Origin: Betaproteobacteria bacterium GR16-43
Lineage (GTDB): Bacteria > Pseudomonadota > Gammaproteobacteria > Burkholderiales > Usitatibacteraceae
DNA length: 64,000 nucleotides
Assembly: GCA_001953215.1 (NCBI GenBank)
Contig: CP019169.1
Coordinates: 2,046,001 to 2,110,000 of the forward strand
Reading direction: 5' to 3'
Shown piece by piece: positions 56,997 to 64,000 of the stretch. The notes beneath the pieces were generated by a model. The model saw only the letters and a list, made by a program, of their open reading frames with translations, did no database searches and was not told the DNA's origin. Made by a program: the position numbers and the translations under genes. Numbering within the stretch: the first letter of the stretch is position 1; each line of letters opens with the position of its first letter.

Positions 56997-59900
56997 CTAC
57001 TTCAAGGTGAAGTCGACTCGGCCGGCCCCCGGTTTGTCCGGAGCATCGGCCGTTGCGATCAGCACGCGCTCGGCAGGCAACTGGCCCTTGCCCACGAGAT
57101 AGGTCCTCACCTGCTCGGAGCGGCGTACCGCCAACGCGCGCAGCTCCACGTCGCCCACCTTCACGCGCTCGAGGAGGAAGGCTTCCATCTCCGCGGGGCT
57201 CGCGGCCTTCGAGGGCTCCTTGGACACGGGCTGCTCCGCGGCTTTCGCGCGCAGGTATTCCGTCTTCACGAGCGCGGCGTACTGCGCGTCGTCCGCCGCC
57301 TTCAGTTGCAGGCGCAGCGACGCCTTCTTCAGGGCCGCGAGGTCCTTCTGCGGATCACTATGGGAGGCCATCTCGAGCTTGATCGCGGGCCGGTCGAGGA
57401 GCGCCTTCGCGACGGCGTCGAGCTTCTTCTCGTTGGCGGCGCCGATCTGGTCGCGCCCGGGTTCGAATTCCACGTAGGCGAGGTCGTCGCTTCCGCCCTT
57501 CGCGCCGTCGCCCCCGCCGCCACCGCCGGACAGGAGCGAGAACGGCGAGGTGATCGCCTTCCTGAGCAGGTTCGCGACGACCTGGCCCACGAGGGCGCCG
57601 ATCGCGAACTGCGGATCGTCGAGCGAGCCGCTGATGGGGAGCTCGAGGTTGATCGCGCCCTTCGAGTCCTTCAGCAGGTTCACCGCGAAGAGCACCGGAA
57701 GCTTGGTCGCGTCGGGATTGTCGACGTGCTCGCCGAACGTGAGCTGGTCGATGAAGATGTTGTTGCGGCCCTGCATCTTGCCGTCCTCGATGTGGTACTT
57801 CACATCGAGTGTCAGCTTGCCCTGGGTGATGCCGTAGCCCGCGTAACGCATCGAATACGCGGAGAGCTTCGGCAGCTCGATGTCCTTGCCCTTCGCCGCG
57901 ATGTCGAGGAAGAGGTTGTCGGAAAGGGGATTCACCGTGCCCGCGATGGTGACGGGCGAGGTCTGGTCATACGCGCCCTTCAGGTCCACGACCCCGCGCG
58001 CCGACGGATCCGACGAGAGGTTGGTGACGGTGCCCTCGAGGCTGCCCACGTCGGCGGTGTAGTTGGGCTTGATGAAGTGGTCGGTGAAGTTGAGGCGGCT
58101 GCCGGTGAAGACCACGCGGTCGATGCGGACGTTGCGCGGCTTCACGTCACCCGGGGCGGGCGCAGCGGCATCGGGCTCCGCGGGCGTGGCGCCCTTCAGC
58201 TGCTGGAGGTTCAGCTTCCCGTCGGGGTTCACCACCACGCGCGAGTAGATCCTGTCCACCGCGACCTCGGCGATGGCGAGGTCGAGCGGCGCGTCCTTCG
58301 TCCATTTGAACGCGATCCCGGACACACGCACCGCATCCCAGTTGAGGAGATCCTCGTCGATGGTGGTATCCACGGTCGCAAGGTTGGAGATGCCGGCCGT
58401 GCCGTTGTACTCGGCCTTCATCGCGTTGCCCTCGCCGTGCAGCGTGAACGTGCCCTTGGCGGAAGCGAATCCGCTCTTCACCGCGACGGTCTTGAACGGG
58501 TCCACGTAGCGGCGCGCGAGGACGATGTCCAGGTGGCGTGCATCCACCTTGGCCTTGACCTCGAGCGGCGAGACGCTGAATGCGCCCTCCAGGTCCACGC
58601 TGCCCGACTTGTCCAGGGCGAGCTTGGCCCCCAGGGTGCTCTTCGCGCCCTTCTCGGTGGAAAGGGAAGCGGCTTCGAGATGCACGACATGCACGCGGTG
58701 CGCCGCGGCGGGCTTCACGAACGCGTCATGCAGCGTCACGCGATAGCCGTCGAGCGCGAGCTTGTCGAGGGTCACGACCCACGGGGACGACGCGGGTTCG
58801 GACGCGGGGCCGTCGTCCCTGATCTTCACCGGCATCTCGATCGAGCCGTCGCGACTGCGCTTCACCTCGATGACGGCGCCATTCCCGCCGAGGGATGCCA
58901 CGTCCACGCGCTTCTTCTTCAGGTCGACGCGGATGTCCCTCGCCTCGGTCGACGCGAAGCGCATGGGGCCGCGCGCGGTGCCGGCGTCCGTCACCTTGAG
59001 CGAGTTCACTTTCACGAGGCCCAGGATCGGATCGAGCGAGGCGATGTCGGCGTCGATTCGCGCCACTTGCACCGAACCGCCGTCGTCGGGGGCCGTGACC
59101 TTGAGGTCGCGCAGCGCCACGGTGCCCGCGACGTCGAGCGTCGGATCCTTGTCCGCCGACTGCGTGAACCGGATCGAGAGCTTCGCATCGAGCTTGCCGG
59201 AGTCGATCTTTACCGGGAGCGGCGACGGCGAATACTCGGCGTAGCGCTGGATATCGAGGCCGTCCAAGTCGATGGCGAGGTGCGTGCGCAGAGAATTCTC
59301 GAACGGCAGCGTCTCGCCCTGGAGATGGAAGGGGGCGCCGTTCACCTTGGCCGCGAAGCTCGGCTGCACGTACTCCTTGAGGTGCGCCGGGAGGTTCGAG
59401 ATGGAAGGAATGGCGATATCGATCTCGCTCACCTCGTGCTTCCCGCCCTTGGGCCGGTCCTCGAAGTCGACGCGCGCGCCGGTGAGCCGGATGTTGCCGA
59501 GGGAGAACTGGAACCTGCCCGTCTCCGGTCGCGGCGGCAACGCGGCGAGCTTCGCGAGGATGTCGCTCGCGTTGTAGCGGGTGTCGGCCTCGCGTACAAG
59601 GTTCACCTTGAGTCCAGCCAGCGTCACTTTGTCGAACACCGGTGCGATGCGATAGACCGAGGTGATGCTGCCGTCGAGGTCGAGTTGGTCGAAGGACACG
59701 AATGGCGTCGTGCCGTCGACCTCCATGAGCCGGAATCCCCGGGCCGTGGCGAACAGCGTGAAAGGATTGAAGGAGAGATCGTCGATCACGGCGGCGCGAC
59801 CGACCTTCTCGCGCGCCTGGTCGATGACGGTCTTCTTCACAAGCGGCGGGACGACGAAAAAACCCACCACGGCGTAGAGCCCGACCACGGCCGCGCCAGC

Positions 59901-60002
59901 GAGAAAAACGGTGCGCAGGCGCCGCGAGCGCTTGGAGGGGTTGGGCGCCGCGGTGCTCACGTTTTCGAACTCCGGCTGGGGGAACTCCATCTTGCTCGCC
60001 AT
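56997..60002 (-). CDS. DUF748 / AsmA-like envelope protein with OmpA-like C-terminal part
   Basis: This 1001-residue protein has one N-terminal transmembrane helix (about residues 27-48, TVFLAGAAVVGLYAVVGFF). The long beta-groove body (about 60-830) has strands like LARRYVDPFKTVAVKSGFAS and LNLQQLKGATPAEP, typical of DUF748 proteins that span the periplasm. A Gly-rich linker near 835 precedes a C-terminal region (about 845-1001) with YVEFEPGRDQIGAANEKKLD, reminiscent of OmpA-type domains. It probably acts in lipid transfer or envelope integrity. It is convergent with kdpE and divergent from the TraB/GumN gene. Confidence 0.85.
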   Translation of the reverse strand: MASKMEFPQPEFENVSTAAPNPSKRSRRLRTVFLAGAAVVGLYAVVGFFVVPPLVKKTVIDQAREKVGRAAVIDDLSFNPFTLFATARGFRLMEVDGTTPFVSFDQLDLDGSITSVYRIAPVFDKVTLAGLKVNLVREADTRYNASDILAKLAALPPRPETGRFQFSLGNIRLTGARVDFEDRPKGGKHEVSEIDIAIPSISNLPAHLKEYVQPSFAAKVNGAPFHLQGETLPFENSLRTHLAIDLDGLDIQRYAEYSPSPLPVKIDSGKLDAKLSIRFTQSADKDPTLDVAGTVALRDLKVTAPDDGGSVQVARIDADIASLDPILGLVKVNSLKVTDAGTARGPMRFASTEARDIRVDLKKKRVDVASLGGNGAVIEVKRSRDGSIEMPVKIRDDGPASEPASSPWVVTLDKLALDGYRVTLHDAFVKPAAAHRVHVVHLEAASLSTEKGAKSTLGAKLALDKSGSVDLEGAFSVSPLEVKAKVDARHLDIVLARRYVDPFKTVAVKSGFASAKGTFTLHGEGNAMKAEYNGTAGISNLATVDTTIDEDLLNWDAVRVSGIAFKWTKDAPLDLAIAEVAVDRIYSRVVVNPDGKLNLQQLKGATPAEPDAAAPAPGDVKPRNVRIDRVVFTGSRLNFTDHFIKPNYTADVGSLEGTVTNLSSDPSARGVVDLKGAYDQTSPVTIAGTVNPLSDNLFLDIAAKGKDIELPKLSAYSMRYAGYGITQGKLTLDVKYHIEDGKMQGRNNIFIDQLTFGEHVDNPDATKLPVLFAVNLLKDSKGAINLELPISGSLDDPQFAIGALVGQVVANLLRKAITSPFSLLSGGGGGGDGAKGGSDDLAYVEFEPGRDQIGAANEKKLDAVAKALLDRPAIKLEMASHSDPQKDLAALKKASLRLQLKAADDAQYAALVKTEYLRAKAAEQPVSKEPSKAASPAEMEAFLLERVKVGDVELRALAVRRSEQVRTYLVGKGQLPAERVLIATADAPDKPGAGRVDFTLK

Positions 60003-60103
60003 GCCGGCGGCAGGGAAGACCGAGTGAGGCCGAATTCCTTGTCGGCCCTCTCCTACACGCGAGGCGGGACGGGAGGGTCGGCGCCCGCTAGTACAATGCG
60101 GGA

Positions 60104-61018
60104 ATGAAATCCCCCCTCGAATTCCTCGCCCGAACAGCCGCCTGCGTGGCCCTGCTCGCCGGCGCTTTCCCGGCCCATTCCCAGGCCCCGTCCACCACGC
60201 CGTCGATCGGCCGCAACTACCTGTGGCAGGTCTCGTCGATGACCAGCAAGATCTACCTCTACGGCACCGTGCACGCCGGCAAGCGGTCCTGGTACCCGTT
60301 GCCCGAAGCGGTGGAAGAGGCGTTCGCGGATGCGGCCACGCTCGCGGTCGAGGCCGACATCACGAACGACGAGGCGATGGCGAAGTCCATGGCCGGCCTC
60401 GGGCTCAAGCCGCCCGATTCCCTCGAGAAGCACGTGCGCCCCGAGGACTACGTGCGCTTCAAGCGGCTGCTCGGGAAATACGCCATCCCCGAAGCGCAGA
60501 CCCGCGAGATGAAACCGTTCCTCGGCGTGTCGATGCTCGTCTTCGCCGAGTGGGGCCGCCTGGGCTACCTGCCGCAGTACGGCATCGACGGCTACCTCAT
60601 CGGCAAGGCGAAGGCCGCGAAGAAGAAGCTGGTGGAGATCGAAGGCGTGGCGACCCAGGTTGCGCTGATGGAGTCGATCGGCGAAGAGGAAGGCCGCACG
60701 CTCTTCGCGAGCACGCTCACCGCGCTGGAGAGCGGCCTGTCGGGCGAGCAGGTCACCGGCATCATGAATGCGTGGCAGTCGGGCGACCCGGCGCTGGTGC
60801 TGGAGATCGCGCGCAAGTACAACGCCGAGGTCAAGGGCGCGAAGGAGTTCGAGGAGAAGTTCATCTGGTCGCGCCATGACGAGATGCTGAAGAAGATCGA
60901 GGGTTACCTCGGCTCGAGGGAACGCACGTTCGTCGCGGTCGGCGCGCTGCATCTCGCAGGCGAGCGCGGCCTCGTGGAGCTGCTGCGCAAGCGCGGCTAC
61001 CTGGTGAAGCAATTGTGA
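60104..61018 (+). CDS. TraB/GumN family protein
   Basis: This 304-residue exported protein has a signal peptide (residues about 1-27). The two GxxH motifs that mark this Tiki-like metallopeptidase fold are visible as YLYGTVHAG near the N terminus and VGALHLAGERGLVELLRKRG near the end. Bacterial members are of unknown substrate. Its stop overlaps the GTG start of the next gene. Confidence 0.9.
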   Translation: MKSPLEFLARTAACVALLAGAFPAHSQAPSTTPSIGRNYLWQVSSMTSKIYLYGTVHAGKRSWYPLPEAVEEAFADAATLAVEADITNDEAMAKSMAGLGLKPPDSLEKHVRPEDYVRFKRLLGKYAIPEAQTREMKPFLGVSMLVFAEWGRLGYLPQYGIDGYLIGKAKAAKKKLVEIEGVATQVALMESIGEEEGRTLFASTLTALESGLSGEQVTGIMNAWQSGDPALVLEIARKYNAEVKGAKEFEEKFIWSRHDEMLKKIEGYLGSRERTFVAVGALHLAGERGLVELLRKRGYLVKQL

Positions 61019-62688
61019 GCGCCATGCGCGAAGGCGGGCGCGTCCTCGTCGACCAACTGGTCCTCCACGGCGCGAAGGTCGCCTTCAGCGTGCCCGGCGA
61101 GAGTTTCCTCGCGGTGCTGGATGGCCTCTACGACCATCGCGAGACGTTGCGGCTCATCACCTGCCGCCACGAATCCTCCGCGGCGAACATGGCCGAGGCG
61201 TACGGCAAGCTCACCGGGCAACCGGGCCTGTGCTTCGTCACGCGCGGGCCGGGCGCCACGCAGGCGTCGGTGGGCGTGCACACCGCGTTCCAGGATTCGA
61301 CGCCGATGATCCTCTTCATCGGCGATGTGGGTTCCGATTTCAAGGACCGTGAAGCGTTCCAGGAAGTGGACTTCCAGGCGATGTTCACGCCGCTTGCCAA
61401 ATGGGCCGCGCGCATCGATCGCGTCGACCGCATTCCCGAATACATCGCCCGCGCGTTCAACGTGGCGATGTCGGGGCGCAAGGGCCCGGTCGTGCTGGCA
61501 CTTCCCGAAGACATGCTCACGCAGGAAACCGACGCGCCCGACGCGAAGCCCGTTCGCGTCGCCGAGGCGCACCCCGGCGTGCGCGACATGAACCGCCTGC
61601 GCGAACTGCTCGCAGCCGCCCGCCGCCCGCTGGTGGCGCTCGGGGGCCCGGGCTGGTCGAAGGAAGCGTGCGAGGACATCCGCAAATTCGTCGAGGCGAA
61701 CCACCTTCCCGTCTCGTGCACCTTCCGCTGCCAGGATCTCTACGACAATCGCCTCCCCAACTACGTGGGCGACATGGGCGTGGGCATCAATCCCGTCCTC
61801 GCCGAACGCGTGCGCAGTGCCGACCTTCTCGTCGTCGCCGGCGCACGGCTGGGCGAGATGACGACCAGCGGCTACACGCTGCTCACGTCGCCCGCGCCGA
61901 AGCAAAAGCTCGTGCACGTGCATCCGGCCGGCGAGGAGCTGGGGCGCGTCTACCAGCCCGAGCTCGCCATCGTCTCCGCCATGGGACCCTTCGCGCTCGC
62001 GGCCTCGAGCTTGGCACCCATCGAATCCCCGGCCTGGGAGAAGGACATCCCGGACATGCGCGCCGACTACGAGGCGTGGAACGCGCGCAAGGAGATCCCC
62101 GGGCGCCTGAACATGGCGGACGTCGTGAAGCACCTCGACGCCGTGATGCCGGAGGACACGATCTACACGAATGGCGCAGGCAACTTCGCCACGTGGCTGC
62201 ACCGCTTCCACCGCTACACCGGCTATCGCACCGCGCTCGGGCCCACGTCCGGCGCGATGGGCTACGGCGTGCCCGCGGCGCTCGCGGCGAAGATCGCGGA
62301 ACCGGATCGTGCCGTCGTCGCCTTCGCGGGCGACGGCGATTTCATGATGGCGGGCGCGGAGCTCGCCACCGCGGTGCAGTTCAACGTGCCGGTGATCATC
62401 CTGGTCATCAACAACGGCATGTACGGCACCATCCGCATGCACCAGGAGAAGCATTATCCGGGGCGCGTATCGGGTACCGAGCTGCAGAATCCGCACTTCG
62501 CGGCTTTCGCTCGTTCCTTCGGCGCGCTGGGCGAGATCGTCGAGGACACGGCGCAGTTCGCCCCGGCGCTGGAACGCGTGCGGGCGGCGGGCAAGCCCGC
62601 GGTGATCGAGCTGCGCCTCGATCCCCAGGCCATCACACCGAACACGACGCTCGATGCGTTGCGAGCGGCCGGGGGCAAGAAGAAGTAG
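61015..62688 (+). CDS. Thiamine-diphosphate-dependent enzyme, acetolactate-synthase-like
   Basis: This 557-residue enzyme of the ThDP family has three domains. The N-terminal PYR domain has the activating Glu in RHESSAANMAEAYGKL. The central domain has WSKEACEDIRKFVEANHLPV, and the C-terminal PP domain has GDGDFMMAGAELATAV and VINNGMYGTIRMHQEKH, the GDG...NN metal/diphosphate motif. The layout matches IlvB-type synthases and benzoylformate-decarboxylase relatives; a catabolic paralogue is more likely than the biosynthetic enzyme, as no regulatory subunit gene is adjacent. The GTG start overlaps the preceding stop, but an ATG at 61024 is also possible. Confidence 0.88.
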   Translation: MSAMREGGRVLVDQLVLHGAKVAFSVPGESFLAVLDGLYDHRETLRLITCRHESSAANMAEAYGKLTGQPGLCFVTRGPGATQASVGVHTAFQDSTPMILFIGDVGSDFKDREAFQEVDFQAMFTPLAKWAARIDRVDRIPEYIARAFNVAMSGRKGPVVLALPEDMLTQETDAPDAKPVRVAEAHPGVRDMNRLRELLAAARRPLVALGGPGWSKEACEDIRKFVEANHLPVSCTFRCQDLYDNRLPNYVGDMGVGINPVLAERVRSADLLVVAGARLGEMTTSGYTLLTSPAPKQKLVHVHPAGEELGRVYQPELAIVSAMGPFALAASSLAPIESPAWEKDIPDMRADYEAWNARKEIPGRLNMADVVKHLDAVMPEDTIYTNGAGNFATWLHRFHRYTGYRTALGPTSGAMGYGVPAALAAKIAEPDRAVVAFAGDGDFMMAGAELATAVQFNVPVIILVINNGMYGTIRMHQEKHYPGRVSGTELQNPHFAAFARSFGALGEIVEDTAQFAPALERVRAAGKPAVIELRLDPQAITPNTTLDALRAAGGKKK

Positions 62689-62711
62689 AGAGCCCGTTTC
62701 GGCAGGCGCAC

Positions 62712-62863
62712 TTGGAAACGCAGATCTCCGCGGATGGAAGCACGCAGATCTCCGCAGAAGAAATTTGGGTGCGAAAGATGAGTGTGGATTCTTCGCATGG
62801 CTCTCTCAGGATGATTGATCCGCGGGGATCCGCGCTTTCATCCGCGGAGATCTGCGTTTCCAA
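62712..62863. repeat. Intergenic inverted repeat, GCAGATCTCCGC family
   Basis: 29-base arms (62712-62740 and 62835-62863) match with one mismatch. A second partial unit (ACGCAGATCTCCGC at 62742-62755) repeats inside the left arm side. It fills the gap between the ThDP enzyme and the yihY-like gene, ending 15 bp before the latter's start codon. Confidence 0.88.
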
Positions 62864-62878
62864 CAACCGGCGCATTTC

Positions 62879-63724
62879 GTGGACGCACTGAAAAAACTCC
62901 CAGCTTTCGCGTGGGTGGTCTTGAAGGCCTTCCGGCAGAACCAGGGCCTGCTGCTCGCGGGCGCGGTGGCGTACTACGCGCTCCTGTCGCTCGTTCCGCT
63001 GCTGATCCTCACGGTGATGGCGCTCTCCTATGTGGTGGACCAGGCCGAGCTGCTCTCCACGCTCGCGCGCTATCTCGACTGGATGGTGCCCGGGCAGAGC
63101 GAGGTGATCGTGCGCGAGCTCTCCAACTTCCTGGACCACGGCTACATCGTGGGCTGGGTCCTGGTCGTGACGATGCTCTTCTTCAGCTCGCTCGCCTTCG
63201 GCGTGCTGGAGAACGCGATGTCGGTGATCTTCCTGCATCGCCTTGTGGCGCGCCGCAGGCACATCCTGGTCTCGATGACGATGCCGTACCTCTACATCCT
63301 GGGCATCGGCATCGGCTTGTTCGCCGTGACGCTCGTGACCGGCGCGATCGAGCACATCCAGGACAACCGGGTTTCGCGAGTGCTGCTGTACCTGGTGGGC
63401 ATCGGCACCGAGGTGTTCCTGATCACCTTGATCTACCAGGTCATGCCCGTTGGCCGCTTCCCGTTCCACCACGCGCTGCTGGGCGGCGTGACCGCCACGG
63501 CGCTCTGGGAGATCACGCGCCACATCCTGCGCTGGTACTTCAGCACGCTCTCGCAGGTGGGAGAAGTCTATGGCTCGTTCACCACCGCGGTGATCATCAT
63601 GTTCAGTTTCGAATTCGCCGCCATCCTGTTGCTGCTCGGCGCGCAGGTCATCTCCGAGTACGAACGGATCGGTCGCGGCGAGCCCGAGGAACCTCCCCAA
63701 CCCGTGAGGATCGACCATGAGTGA
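62879..63724 (+). CDS. YihY/BrkB-family inner-membrane protein
   Basis: This 281-residue polytopic protein has about six transmembrane segments. The family signature regions are LLLAGAVAYYALLSLVPLLI near the N terminus and GEVYGSFTTAVIIMFSFEFA near the C terminus. The old ribonuclease BN label for this family is now considered wrong; its function is unknown. The GTG start comes shortly after an inverted repeat. Its stop overlaps the VOC gene by 8 bp. Confidence 0.88.
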   Translation: MDALKKLPAFAWVVLKAFRQNQGLLLAGAVAYYALLSLVPLLILTVMALSYVVDQAELLSTLARYLDWMVPGQSEVIVRELSNFLDHGYIVGWVLVVTMLFFSSLAFGVLENAMSVIFLHRLVARRRHILVSMTMPYLYILGIGIGLFAVTLVTGAIEHIQDNRVSRVLLYLVGIGTEVFLITLIYQVMPVGRFPFHHALLGGVTATALWEITRHILRWYFSTLSQVGEVYGSFTTAVIIMFSFEFAAILLLLGAQVISEYERIGRGEPEEPPQPVRIDHE

Positions 63725-64000
63725 ACTCAACGCGAAGCACAACCGGACCGTCTGGGTGGACATTCCCGTGGCCGACCTCGATCGTGCCGCGAAGTTCTAC
63801 AACGCGGTGCTGGCGCTGCCGATCCACAAGGTGGCGGCGAACGGGGTCAACTTCTGCGTGCTCGACCATGGCGAGGGCAATGGCGGGTGCCTGATCGCAT
63901 CGAAGGACGCGGTCACGAGCAAGGGCATCCTCGTCTACATGAACGTGAACGGACGCATCCGGGATGCGGTCGCGAAGGCCGTCGCCAACGGGGGCAAGGT
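63717..64000 (+). CDS. VOC-superfamily protein (glyoxalase/bleomycin-resistance fold), partial
   Basis: Ninety-four codons are visible before the right edge. The start MSELNAKHNRTVWVDIPVAD and the following LDRAAKFYNAVLALP match the first beta-alpha-beta unit of VOC proteins, with GVNFCVLDHGEGNGGCLI as the next strands. These small proteins bind metals and catalyse varied reactions or bind drugs; the role cannot be set from this fragment. The ATG overlaps the upstream gene end. Confidence 0.85.
   Translation, partial: MSELNAKHNRTVWVDIPVADLDRAAKFYNAVLALPIHKVAANGVNFCVLDHGEGNGGCLIASKDAVTSKGILVYMNVNGRIRDAVAKAVANGGK

Noticed and set aside
57306-60107. A 933-codon plus-strand open frame
   Set aside because: It is a shadow of the DUF748 gene on the other strand; no recognisable motif and unusual composition.

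Overview
The window is about 64 kb of GC-rich chromosomal DNA with tightly packed genes, many overlapping by 4 bp (ATGA or GTGA junctions). Gene content points to a betaproteobacterium: pyrG followed by kdsA, eno followed by ftsB, a secreted protein with an IPTL-CTERM tail, osmoregulated glucan genes opgGH, Sox genes, and TonB-dependent receptors. The genus cannot be fixed from the sequence alone. I saw no tRNA, rRNA, CRISPR array, transposase or phage gene.

Left part (1-16.6 kb): the N-terminal third of GTP-type PEP carboxykinase, an IPTL-CTERM surface protein, a D-amino-acid dehydrogenase/aldehyde dehydrogenase pair, a TlpA-like thioredoxin, mtnA-opgG-opgH as one overlapping unit, pyrG, kdsA, a ketopantoate-reductase-like gene, a YdeI-like gene, a GrpB-GNAT fusion and a DIP1984-family gene.

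Middle part (16.6-46.5 kb): an accessory segment lying between kdsA and eno. It holds two large secreted proteins that share a C-terminal module (a PQQ-type sugar dehydrogenase and a beta-propeller/di-haem peroxidase). Two paralogous Cys-containing membrane-anchored proteins of unknown function flank a GMC oxidoreductase. An isoquinoline-oxidoreductase-like molybdenum enzyme follows, then soxXYZA without soxB, and a ZnuD-like TonB receptor. Next come a desaturase-methyltransferase fusion with its GbsR/MarR-type regulator and two matching operators, a probable copper-acquisition cluster (PCuAC chaperone, DUF2946, TonB receptor, YcnI-like protein), an M17 aminopeptidase, and several envelope or secreted proteins.

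Right part (46.7-64 kb): eno-ftsB, small housekeeping genes, a DMT transporter, MarC, GreB, a ChaA-type antiporter, Kup divergent from a short KdpD-like kinase and KdpE, a DUF748 envelope protein, a TraB/GumN protein, an acetolactate-synthase-like enzyme, a YihY-family membrane protein and the start of a VOC protein.

The most striking non-coding feature is a set of large inverted-repeat elements that fill many of the intergenic gaps. Three carry the core GGGGTCAGACTCC and begin exactly at the stop codon of the upstream gene. Others have arms built of phased 9-10 bp units. The strongest regulatory signal is a pair of identical ATTTCTGT-N4-ACAGAAAT operators in front of the desaturase fusion and in front of its regulator.
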